Origin: Lutjanus erythropterus
Lineage: Eukaryota; Chordata; Actinopteri; Lutjaniformes; Lutjanidae
NCBI GenBank assembly: GCA_020091685.1
Contig: CM034592.1
Coordinates: forward strand, 35,006,350-35,070,349
Length of the DNA stretch: 64,000 nucleotides
Direction of reading: 5' to 3'
In this document: one piece after another, positions 23,540 through 32,909 of the stretch
How positions within the stretch are numbered: the stretch's first letter is position 1
Layout: every line of letters begins with the position of its first letter
The notes under the pieces: model-generated
The model's database searches: none
Told to the model about the DNA's origin: nothing
The model's input: the letters and a program-made list of their open reading frames with translations, nothing else
Made by a program: the position numbers and the translations under genes

Positions 23540-24470
23540 ACACTCGAGCCGAGACACGTGAATTTCAGCTCCGAGCCTCTTGTATCTTCTCAGAACGCCG
23601 TAATGACTTTGTACAAACTGTTATAAAAATGAAACTGAGTGATTATAATTATGGTTGTATTTGATTTTCTATTGATGTGTGCGCTCTCCTCAGGGCCTGT
23701 TCCATTTGTCTCCTCACGCTGCTGCCTGCTCTTTATTCCCGGGGAGGAGGAGAGAGGGCGTTTCGAACGAGCCCACAGCAAACAGGACTAAAAATAATGA
23801 CTCTGTGGCTCTGTTTGAGCTTTGCTGCTCTTTGCCTTCCCCTCAGGAATAGCTCTCTAAATACACACAGCGAGCGCTGAAGCCGCGGCACAGCTCTGGG
23901 CTGTCTGCTGCGTGCCTCCTCAGTCATTTTCTTAAAATATCCAAAAGCTTTATTGATCCGGCCCCCGTCAGCCTCAGATGCATTAGATCTCTCCACTGCC
24001 ATTTTCAATATAACTTCTGTGCGTGTGTTTTTCGTGTATGTGTGCGTGCGCGAGTGTCTTGTTTGCCCGGGCTTTGCAAACACCGCAGAAAAATCAAGCA
24101 GAGAGCCGGGTGCAAGCAGCTGAGAAAGTGTGCTAAATTATTGTTATTATTAGCCCCGTAATGACATCATCTCTCCGAGGAATCATGAACAATCCTTCCC
24201 AAACATCTGATTTCTTGTGCCGCCGCTCGTTTTGACAGCGCTCCCCACTGCTCAATTAATTTTAATCAAATGTTTACAATGCACTAACAGCTTGGAATTT
24301 TGCGAGTAATAATGATGCAAACTTAAACTTTGTTTGAAATGATCGCCCCAAACAAACACTAATTAGTTTGCAGCGAGAGGTGATATATTCATGCTGTCCA
24401 ATCACAGGCGGAGAGAGAAGCAGCAGGAAATGTGGATAATTGAGCTCCTACTGTTCGTTCTATCTGTCGC
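23540..24470. promoter_or_regulatory. Candidate conserved noncoding block, homeodomain/SOX-like motifs
   Basis: About 900 bases free of repeats. The strongest part is 24120-24420: SOX-like ATTGTT at 24140, GTAATGACATCATC near 24158, AATTAATT at 24254 followed by TTAATCA, GTAATAATGATGCAAAC near 24306, palindromic CTAATTAG at 24359, and CCAATCACAGG near 24399. Motif density, CpG content and lack of coding signal are what developmental enhancers look like. Open frames of 60-116 codons overlap on both strands and are not protein-like. The target gene is unknown and may lie outside the window. Confidence 0.5.
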
Positions 24471-24479
24471 TATAGATCT

Positions 24480-24790
24480 TTGTGCCATACGTACTTTTTT
24501 CCCCACTTCTTTTCTCTTCCTTTTCCAAGTCTATATCTCTTCTTCTCCCCTCTATTGTTTCTAAAATACCTCAACCCAGACAGACTTTCTTCTTCTCTCC
24601 TCTACCCCGCACTCTTTCATCCCTAAATTTTCTGCCTTCCTTCGCCGGCTCCATCTTCCTGCCTCGGTTTAATTTGTCATTTTCTGCCTCACCTCTCGTG
24701 CTTCTCCGCTCCCTCTTTGCTCTGTCAGCCTCCCTCGGCGCCCTCTTGAGTATCACTCCTCCGGCTTCTCCCACACGTCTTCACTGAGAG
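24480..24790 (+). other. Pyrimidine-rich tract
   Basis: About 300 bases dominated by C and T on the + strand (CTTCTTCTCC-, CTCCCTC-type words), giving a 101-codon Ser/Leu/Pro-rich frame that I regard as compositional. It lies directly beside the 23.5-24.5 kb candidate regulatory block. Confidence 0.6.
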
Positions 24791-24799
24791 GCACCACAC

Positions 24800-26130
24800 G
24801 TGGCCCTCCGGTCTGAGCTGGAGAGTGTTTACCGCTCACTGGAGCTCGTCTCAGAGGTGGCGGATACTCGTTGGCCAGGGACCCGGCAGCTCCATCTAAA
24901 TATGTCTGTGATTATCCAATCTCTCTAAGCTGACATGATACTTTTTGAATGAAATTCAGTTGCAGCCAGCTAGGGTGTTTTTAAGACAATACCTGAATTT
25001 TTTGTTGCTCTAAATGTCAATGTAAATGTATGTTGCATGTTCCTTCAGAATTTGATCAATCTTATTGACAGTATCCATGAAAGTATTTATATATCCACTT
25101 GATGAAACAATCACTTAAATCTGTGGCTGGCAGATTATCTTTGGTGTCATTGAGCAAAAATTCTGTAATAACCTTTCAGCATAGAAAATTCAGCTGGTCT
25201 GAGAGAAAACTAGACTTCTGTTTTTTTTTTAAATTCTAGCCCATGACTGGAGACTTTGGCCAATCACAGGTCAATTCAGAGAGAGGCCGTTCCTACTGGC
25301 TGTTCTACAAATGCAGATATGTACGCGCACGTCCCTTCAGATGGTAAAAGCCTGATTTAGTGACTGAAAATCCTGCAGCTTGTGAGAAATGACTAATAAC
25401 TCCTTTGCTTTTAATGGCCTGAACTATTTTGTGAAAATATAATTGATTATTTTGACTGATACTGCAGCTGCAATATGATTTATGTTATTAAATGTAATTT
25501 CCTTTTTTATATAATTCTCATCTTAATTGAAAAACATATTAAAATGAATATGGTGATTTTTGCAGGGATTTGTACCAAAAAAATATGTTTTCTTAAGTCT
25601 GTAGAGTATGATGTTTTGGCTAGGACATCTCTGCAGCACAACAATATTTATTTTAAAATGATATTTTGACACATATTTTGCCTTTAAGAAATATCCAGGG
25701 ATTTGACAAGTGCAGTGGGCCGTGTTACGATTTTGATAAAGCTTCAGTTTAGTGTTCAGCTCTAGCGTACAGTACAAAACACGTCCTGGCTCCACACAGA
25801 GCTTCAGGCTCAGTATGTTTGATGCCATGGCGTTTGAGTGGCAAAGAGGCATGATGGCAAACAGGGGGAATAACTTTTGAGGGGGGACAGCAGTGTATAT
25901 GTGTGTGTTGTGTACTAGCCTCTCACCCTGCTGTTAGATGAAGTGTTGCAGCTGCCTCTGCAGCCCGGGGTACGCTGCCCTGGGGCTGCTAAGCCCTGGA
26001 GGGGCATCTTCGAGGAGGCAAGTTGCAGCGAGAGTGACCACGATCTTAGGGAGGCTCATGTAGTGTGGAGAGAGGTTTCCTGGAGGCAGGTTTTGCTTTG
26101 CATTCTGCACATCGAATTGCTGGCAACTGC
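24800..26130. other. No recognised feature
   Basis: A+T-rich. A 109-codon minus-strand frame at 25523-25852 and a 67-codon frame at 25943-26146 have no recognisable domains. Confidence 0.45.
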
Positions 26131-26133
26131 AGC

Positions 26134-26450
26134 TTTGAAGGAATAGTTCAACATTTTTTGTCAGATGCTCGCAACTTTCTTGCCAAGAGTTAGATGAGAG
26201 GATTATTCAAGTTCAGTTCATTCAAGCTTAGTTTAGTGTAGCATAAAGACGAAGGAAGCAAGGGGAAACAACTAACCTGTCCACGAGCTCAAAAATCCAG
26301 CTTTCAACATCCCTGCCCCACCTGCCCACTGGTCTCCAGGAACTAGTCCTTGCACATAAGTCCTGTTTCAGTTTGTGTATGTTGTGCATACACAAAATAT
26401 TAATTTGCAAATTTAGATGTGCTGGTTGATATATTTTTGAACTAATCTCA
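26134..26450 (+). mobile_element. MITE, GAAGGAATAGTT family, copy 2
   Basis: Starts TTTGAAGGAATAGTTCAACA, then CTTTCTTGCCAAGAGTTAGA and TAGCATAAAGACGAAGGAAG, the expected order for this family. The right terminus is not visible and the end is approximate. Confidence 0.75.
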
Positions 26451-26454
26451 TCTA

Positions 26455-28065
26455 AATTAAGCTTCTAACTATTGTTTAAGGTGTCCTGTTTTGTTTTATT
26501 GGCTTTTGGCTGTTGGTTGATGTAAACTTACTGCTGTGCTTTTGTTTTGAGGCAATAAATAATTTAATCCAATTATACTGTTATGGGCTGGGTTTATTAA
26601 ATTAAGCTGAGCCTTTGGTTTATTTCCTCTGAAATAGGAAATGTCAGCCTGTTTTTTTTCTTAAAAAGATACACTACTAAAGCATGTTGCAAACCTTAAG
26701 TACAGTGAATCAGATAGAAAGTTGCATGTCTTACATGTCTTTAAGTTAGTCCTAATGGGCCAGCATAAAAACCTCTTAATATTCTGAAATCAGAAAGTCA
26801 TCAGAAAGAGCCGTCACATAACAAATGTTCATGCTTTGAATCCATTTCAACGCAGCTCTTTGCTGTTGTCCAAATGTTTGCCATGTTTTCTGTCCACACT
26901 GTGGATTCAAGGTGATGGTGTTAATGCACAAATGCCCAGTTGGTACTTTTGTGACAGTGCAGAACATTTTCCCGACCAGTCTTGGAGAGAACAAACAGCT
27001 GAGGAACAGGAGCACAGAGATCACACCTTCACTGCTGAACTGAACTTGTTCATTTCAGCTGAGGCTTGTACGTGTAGGTGGAGAGAGCAAAGGCAACTGT
27101 GATCGCATAATAAGGGAAGGAGAACAAGTGTGTTTCTATTTCAGAAAACGAGACGTGACAGTCACGCTCTTTAGTCAAATCACCACATGTCTTGTGGTTG
27201 CACTGCATAATGCACTAATAGCAGAGAAGCTCGCGATTCTGACTAACGCCTTCAGTGAAGCTGATATTTACTGTTATTGTTACATAATTTAAAGTTTACC
27301 GCCATCAAGCTTGTTTGTCGTCGCAAACATCTAAATGTCACTTTCATTTTGCTAGGAAGTGAGAAAAATAAACCAGCAAAACAGTGAGCCCAGAGATGAT
27401 GCATGAATGCTCCATTGCCGGGAGCTTTTTAAAGTCACTGTTAGGTGTTGAAAGAGAAGATTTTCCAGCTGGAGTAGCAAGAAAAAAAAAAAGCAAGAAC
27501 GTGATATCTATCTAAGGTTTCCCATTCATTCTCATCACCAAGTCGCCATCTGGTCCGTCCCCAGTTGGCAAATAATTAATAAATGACAGTGAAAAAAAAA
27601 AATCTTCCGCTGATTATCTGTTCTGTGTTGTGTTGCTTAAAATTGTGCTTCCACTGTTAGAGAGTTCTTTAAATGAATGGTAGAGGAAAAAATAATACAC
27701 AAGACAACATATTAAAAAAGATCATTAGCGGCCAGGGACAGTTGCTGAGCCCGAGCTTGATTGGCTTACACTGCATCTGGGCAAATAATGTTTAACAATG
27801 ATGATTCTTAACCTGCTGTGAGGACCAGATGTTACATATTTGTCAGTAACTCCATTAGAAGTGAGACAGAAAAAATGGTAACGTGTATTTTCTGTTGGTA
27901 TTGAAGTCAACAGAAGTTTTAAGACGTGGCTGTAGGGACAGAATTGTTCTTACATCTGTTCACAACTTTGGTCCAGGCTGAAAAATCTCAGCTAACTAAC
28001 TAGCTGAATGAAATTTCTATAGATATTCATAGATATTCACTGACTTTAACAGCATCAGCAGGTCA
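26455..28065. other. No recognised feature
   Basis: Mixed sequence. A run of about 12 A lies at 27481-27492. The part near 27360-27480 is repeat-free and G+C-richer but too short to call. Confidence 0.45.
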
Positions 28066-28069
28066 GTGT

Positions 28070-28835
28070 TTTCATTTATCCTGTGAAATATCTCAACATC
28101 TGCTTGATGGACTGCATCAGATTTTATACACGCATTCATGATTCCCAGACAATAAATCCTCCTAACTTTGGTGACTTTTTCCGTCGTGCCACCACAGACT
28201 GTATAATAAATAGCGGATGAAGCATCTGAAAGTGTGATGACTGTGGCATCTTGGAAGTGGCTGACTCGGCTAACTCCAGGCTAATCCGAAAATAGGCAAA
28301 GAGGTGGTGCGTGGGTGGAGCTGAGGCGATGTAATGAAGCTGACACTCCACCTGTCACTCGAGTGGCCACACCCTTAATTATGCATAACTTGAAGCCTTA
28401 ATATAATTTAGATAGGTGAGTCTTACAGTTGTCATGAATGGGGAAATTATCTGTAGAGACCAAAACTGTTTTTTTTTTTTGTACCAGGCTGTAAACATGT
28501 TTATTTCTGCTTTAATTTAATATGGGGTTTTATAAGGATTGACTCATTTTTGGAGTCAGCCTTAAGTGGCCATGGAGGAGCTGCAGTTTTTGGCACTTCT
28601 GCGTTGATGTCATTTTTCAGCCCCGGAGGCCGTTTCAGTGCCACAAACAGGCCAAAATATAATCAAATGACTAAAAGTAAAAACCTTCTCATTACCCCCT
28701 TCAGTACTAACAAACGTTAACATGCTAAATTACGATTGTGAGCTTGGTCAACGGTACACATACTTAGCATCAGCGTCTTTTCATTGTCATTTTTGAGCAT
28801 GTTAGCATGCTGATGTTAGCATTTAGCTCAAAGTA
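28070..28835 (+). repeat. Dispersed teleost repeat (TATCTCAACATCT...GTTAGCATGC type), split
   Basis: Left part: GAAATATCTCAACATCTGC, TTTTATACACGCATTCATG, CTAACTTTGGTGACTTTTTC. Right part: GAGCATGTTAGCATGCTGAT then GTTAGCATTTAGCTCAAAG near 28794-28834. I recall these as two ends of one abundant percomorph repeat. The two parts are separated by a different repeat (28194-28632). Sequence matching what follows next in the family reappears near 29868, suggesting a further break. Confidence 0.65.
28194..28632 (+). mobile_element. Inserted repeat, AGACTGTAT...CCCGGAGG type
   Basis: Begins CACAGACTGTATAATAAATA, continues CATCTTGGAAGTGGCTGAC, GGCTAATCCGAAAATAGGC, CCTGTCACTCGAGTGGCC, CCTTAATTATGCATAACTTG and GTACCAGGCTGTAAACATG, and ends TTTTTCAGCCCCGGAGG. 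Recognised from memory as one of the commonest short dispersed repeats of teleosts; no family name assigned. It sits between the halves of the 28.07 kb repeat. Confidence 0.7.
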
Positions 28836-28839
28836 AATA

Positions 28840-29700
28840 GTATGTGGACTGCATTTATATGGTGTTTTCCCTGTACCGCCCGCTCTCCTGTCCTGACCAA
28901 CACATACTGGTACCGGTTCCTGATTGGTCAGTAACGAAATATCGACAAGCTCCTGGACAAACAGTGCTTATGTAACATTAATTCATCTTACATGGCTGGC
29001 ATTTAAATTCCTGACTGTCTTGATGAAGCTGCAACCATCAGGTGATTATTTTTGATGTGTTCTCATGCAGCAGTCATTGCTGTCATGGCTAAATGTTCAA
29101 AAGTCTGGACTTACTTTACTAACTCTACCTGACTTGAAGCCAAATGCAACAGCATTCTACCAATCTGATGCAGTGCAGCATGTTTGGTTGCTTTAGTAAA
29201 TGCCAGTGGGATTAGGAAAACTCAAAATCTGAAGTTGTCAAGTCAAGATAACACTCATTAGAGAAAATAAAGGCAAAAAATAAACTTATTAGTGCAGGTC
29301 TTTGACTTAAAAATGAACAATAAGCGAAATGAGTTAATGCTAATCACCACCAGGTACATCTGTCTGTACTTTTTATTTTATTATTATTTTTTTGTCGTCT
29401 GTTGTCTGTGGGAACATTCCCACACTGGCACATTGGTAATGATGTGTTTTGGATCAATCATCAGTGACTGGTTTGCCTGAGCTGAGGGGAAAAGCAACCG
29501 TAGCAATGTTGTAGGCTACAACAACTAGGATTATTGTGGAACTTATGGTGGAAAAGTCATCAAAGAACCTTCCAAGCAAAGGTTCTGATGGATTACAGTC
29601 AAAAAACAGAAAGTGGTCAACCAGTCTTTACCTAACCTTAACCAAATGCCGACCACCATGGAAAACTGAAGTGAGCCTGTTGTTGTGATAAGTGGATTAT
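28840..29700. other. No recognised feature
   Basis: Mixed A+T-rich sequence with a T-rich patch near 29372-29392. AACCTTAACCAAATGCCGA near 29634 is reminiscent of dispersed repeat debris, too weak to assign. Confidence 0.4.
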
Positions 29701-29715
29701 TGTTGGAAAACTGAT

Positions 29716-29850
29716 ATTTACTCAGGACACTTTTAGCATTGTTTTTAGTACCTTGCCCAAGTACTCTTCGACATGCAGACAGAAGGAGCTCGGGATCGAA
29801 CCACCGACCTTCCGATTAGTGGACGACCTGCTGGACCTGAGCCGCAGCCA
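29716..29850 (-). mobile_element. tRNA-derived SINE, head region
   Basis: Read on the minus strand: an A-box-like GGCTCAGGTCCA (29832-29843), then GTCGTCCACTAATCGGAAGG, then a good B box GGTTCGATCCCG (29791-29802), then CTGCATGTCGAAGAGTACTT and GGGCAAGGTACT. This order matches an abundant teleost SINE whose head descends from a tRNA gene. The body after GGTACT is degraded (expected at lower coordinates). Not a functional tRNA: no cloverleaf is kept and the A box is mutated. Confidence 0.8.
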
Positions 29851-29867
29851 ACCCACCGGCAGAGAAC

Positions 29868-29912
29868 AGTGTCAGAGAGCTGCTAGCATTGCTGTAGACT
29901 CAGTCTTGTTTT
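29868..29912 (+). repeat. Possible resumption of the 28.07 kb repeat
   Basis: GAGCTGCTAGCATTGCTGTA followed by GACTCAG matches, from memory, what follows TTTAGCTCAAAG in the family. Here it lies about 1 kb further on, after the SINE. Short, hence uncertain. Confidence 0.4.
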
Positions 29913-30069
29913 CAAAATTCCTCCTGCATGCTTTGACCTTTAAAAACTGCAAAGGTAGGCACCGCTGACAGTCTTTTCTGTCTTTGTGTGCGTTTTAACA
30001 CACTCAAACTTTGCTGCAAACATACTGAGACTACCTAACAGCTGTCTGAAAATACATTTTTGTCCAACT

Positions 30070-31060
30070 CTGCTTTACACGGAACCGATGAAGATTAAAA
30101 CGCTCCGAGAGCAGCCAGGACAATGCAATCACGTCACGCCATTGATTGTGTGATTGCAGTATTAGCCTTGTCGACAGCTGTACTGGCTATGCCTTAACTA
30201 GCGAGAGGTAAATATTGCACACCACTGGGGGCTGATTGAATATGTATATTTAATTTCTGGCCAGAAGCGACGCAGGCAGCCGGATGTCTGAGTACCACAA
30301 CTATTACCACGAAGTACTGAGAACGTTAAGAGATTTGGAAAATGCTGTTGTCCTCCACTGTGGTACCAGCAGAGACAGAAATGCAGAGCCGCTGTGCTGC
30401 GGCGCCGTAGATGTGAGTTCGCTCCTTTGTGCGTCGTAATTAATTTATCTCACGTCACTTGTATTGTGAATGCCTCCTCCAGGTGATTCACCGCCGCAGA
30501 TCAAACTTTCTCTCCGTGTTCTCTCAAGCAAGACCAAGTCCCTTTAACAGATTCTTCACACAGAAGATAGTCTGACAATAAAAGCAGATATTCATGCCCC
30601 GGCGTAGCATTTTGTCAAAAGATAAAAGCTTTCCTCCCCTCTATCTCCCTTTTCATCAATACAGAAGAACACAGTGTGAAGGCAAACCCCATTTTCTTCT
30701 TCTGCACTCCGAATATCTCCGCAGTGCAATGTGGAGGGTGTCATCTGTAATGAATAGCCCTGAGGTAATTAGAAACACGCTGCTCTTCCAGGAGAAAAAC
30801 AAGATTGTGAAAAAGTGATGATGAATAAATAGAAAGGAGGCAAAAAAACACAGAGCGGGGTGAGGCAGGGATGGGCCCTCCTGGTTGAGAAACAGATGCC
30901 AGGGCTGTATTGTTGATACTCGGTGCTGTTTGGCAGAGGATGCGGGGGGCTTCTGCCAATTCATTAACCAGTCGAGTAAGGAGGCTTCACACTGTCTCCA
31001 GCAGCACTCCAAACACCCGCCTACTTGTCTTGTCACTCATCAGGAGCATGTTTGGGTGAT
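30070..31060. promoter_or_regulatory. Candidate conserved noncoding block
   Basis: About 1 kb without recognisable repeats and with CpG-containing words. Motifs: ATTGATTGTGTGATTGCAG near 30142, TATATTTAATTTCTGG near 30244, TAATTAAT at 30437 beside TCTCACGTCAC, GCAGATATTCATGCC near 30580, GAGGTAATTAGAAAC near 30761 and CCAATTCATTAACC near 30956. Frames are open on both strands at 30594-31127 but not protein-like. Composition and motif evidence only. Confidence 0.4.
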
Positions 31061-31410
31061 GACGGGGTGTTTGTGTGTTTCTGCGTGCTCGTGTGTGTTT
31101 AATGTCTGTGATGACATCTGTGTTTGAATCTCAGAGACTGAATGAGACGGCGAGGATATAGTTCAGTTTACTTCAGAGAAGAATGATGCCGTTCATCAAC
31201 ACTGTGTGCTACAGAATACATTCATATATTCCTAATTCACTTTGATCAATACATTTAAAAGGAATTTGTATCACCTTTTTTTGGCTGTGGTTTGTTCAGT
31301 GCCAGGGAGACTGCGGTTTAGGCAACTAAAATACTTGGTTTAAGCTACAGTATTCATTATTTCTGTATTAACAGTGGATCAAATTATGGATGTCTCCCAC
31401 TGTACGCCCA
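31060..31410. other. No recognised feature
   Basis: Short GTGTGT-rich patch at 31065-31100, then unique-looking A+T-rich sequence. Confidence 0.45.
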
Positions 31411-31414
31411 GAGG

Positions 31415-32039
31415 TGAAATATTGTAATATGATCAACTATTTGATCACATCACCAGGTAAGATCATCATTTAACCTAACAGAGATCAAAACCAGGCCTTT
31501 TTTAGTTGAGTTATCTTAAATTTTTACAATTTAAAATTTTACAATTTTTTTTTTTTTTTGCTTATAAAAACCAACGTTCTCTGCTGAAGTTCTGGGTTCT
31601 TTAACTTATTGGTAGTGCTCCGCGGCACGTAACAGATTTTTGGTCACACGTCAGTGAAAAACCATGGATTGTTTTCCCTCCCAGTGTTGGTGAGGTTTAG
31701 ATGTGCTTAGTCTATATGGCCGAAAGTGACTATTGCTACCAGCTCCATGGTGGAGTTAGATGCTCCAAAGGGCAACTTAAGTAGTGTGGAAGTGGTTTGG
31801 TTACAAAAGATCAGATGTACAACAAACCAAGGTAAAATGTAAGAAGTGCTACAAGACTATATCAGCAGAAACACTCAGTTAAGTTCAAGTGTCCTGTGAA
31901 GAGAGCTCAACAGCCATTGTGAGCTCTAAACCAAGAATATTCTTCAGTATTTTGTCAAATCATCGGGAATATTGTTATCACAATAGGAACACCCGGAAAT
32001 ATTGTGATATTATTTTAGGGCCATATTGCGCAACCCTAG
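31415..32039 (+). mobile_element. hAT-like transposon relic
   Basis: A non-autonomous remnant. The right end, GGGCCATATTGCGCAACCCTAG preceded by AATATTGTGATATTA (about 31995-32039), is a terminus type I recognise from teleost repeats. The middle keeps the first part of a BED-finger transposase (31716-31882, separate entry). The rest of the transposase, including any DDE/RNase-H-like and dimerisation regions, is absent: only about 150 bases separate the finger from the right end. The left boundary is approximate, near GTGAAATATTGTAATATGAT. Confidence 0.7.
31716..31882 (+). pseudogene. Broken N-terminal BED zinc finger of a hAT-type transposase
   Basis: BED zinc fingers bind DNA at the N terminus of many hAT transposases and of the host ZBED proteins derived from them. 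From 31781, one frame reads V-V-W-K-W-F-G-Y-K-R-S-D-V, then Q-Q-T-K-V, then C-K-K-C-Y-K-T-I-S-A, ending at a TAA (31880-31882). The aromatic W-K-W-F-G-Y start and the C-x2-C pair (codons 31838 and 31847) are the first half of a BED finger. The second half with its H/C ligands is gone. Just upstream, a different frame (31741-31788) gives M-V-E-L-D-A-P-K-G-N-L-S-S-V, the stretch expected before the finger, so a frameshift lies near 31785. In addition TAA lies directly upstream in the finger's own frame (31778-31780). Not functional. Confidence 0.72.
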
Positions 32040-32044
32040 ATCAA

Positions 32045-32550
32045 ATGTCAATTTGTAATGGTGCTGCAAGTAAGAACCCCAAGAGAAAAATTACCCAACT
32101 CTGCTGTTCACCTCAGCTCTATAGAACATTTTACCATCCTTCAGCTCAGTGTTTGGTAGTATTCTTTGTGATTTTTGAGGTATTTTATGTGATTAAAAAC
32201 TAGCGAGTTGACAACTTAACTAACACAGCCAACCATCAAGCAAGTGCGACAATGCAAGACACAGCAAACCAGCTAATATTACTCACTAATCCAACAGCAT
32301 CGGGCCTTTGCTTTGGTCCTGCGGCCTCTTGCTTGGTCATTTTTGGTCCCTTCGCCTGTATCCTAATGTGTGTGAGCCTGAGCCGAGCCTGTCCTTGGAG
32401 TCTGATGCACCTTTTCTCACTATAGATGTTGTATGAGTGTGACCAGTGTTGTAGAATATGACTGCGACATTTCTGCATGTCGCTGTGCACACGATATGAA
32501 CCGTCATCTGGCGTTTGCATGTAAATTGAGTGGCAAAGAATCAGTATCTG
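32045..32550. other. No recognised feature
   Basis: A 94-codon minus-strand frame (32236-32520) shows no known domain. Repeat content uncertain. Confidence 0.4.
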
Positions 32551-32559
32551 ATATCTGAC

Positions 32560-32905
32560 TTTGACCGGCTGGTCAGCGATCTCAGCTGGTTGAACGGCGC
32601 ATCATAAGCTTTAACTGTTGTGGATAATTTTTGCAGCTCTCACCAGCATTGTTTTCAAATGCAGCAGCCACAGTTGAGTATTTAGTGGTAAAATAGTCAG
32701 ATATTTTATTCAGGAGTTTGCAGAAACCAGACCAGAGCTGAAATGAGAGTAAATGTTGGATTTACATTTGTTAGGTGGACAGGAACACGACTTCAAATAA
32801 ATGCTAATGTTTCTCTGTGCCTGCACGCGGTAACAGGAACAGTTTGCATATAATTTCACACTTCACAAAATGATAACATGTCAGTGTTGTGTTTTCAGCC
32901 TCCTA
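32560..32905 (+). repeat. Suspected dispersed repeat
   Basis: GACCGGCTGGTCAGCGATCT, GTTGAACGGCGCATCA, GCAGCTCTCACCAGCATTG, TTTAGTGGTAAAATAGTCAG, CAGAGCTGAAATGAGAGTAA and AAATAAATGCTAATGTTTCT occur in an order I recall from teleost repeats. Only one copy is present in the window, so this rests on memory. Confidence 0.4.
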
Positions 32906-32909
32906 CTCT

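Noticed and set aside
24482..24787. 101-codon Ser/Leu/Pro-rich frame resembling a secreted or membrane peptide
   Set aside because: It is the translation of a pyrimidine-rich tract; hydrophobic composition follows from CTC/TTC/TCC codons.
29791..29843. Possible minus-strand tRNA gene around the GGTTCGATCCC box
   Set aside because: The A box is mutated and acceptor stem pairing is absent; flanks match a tRNA-derived SINE.
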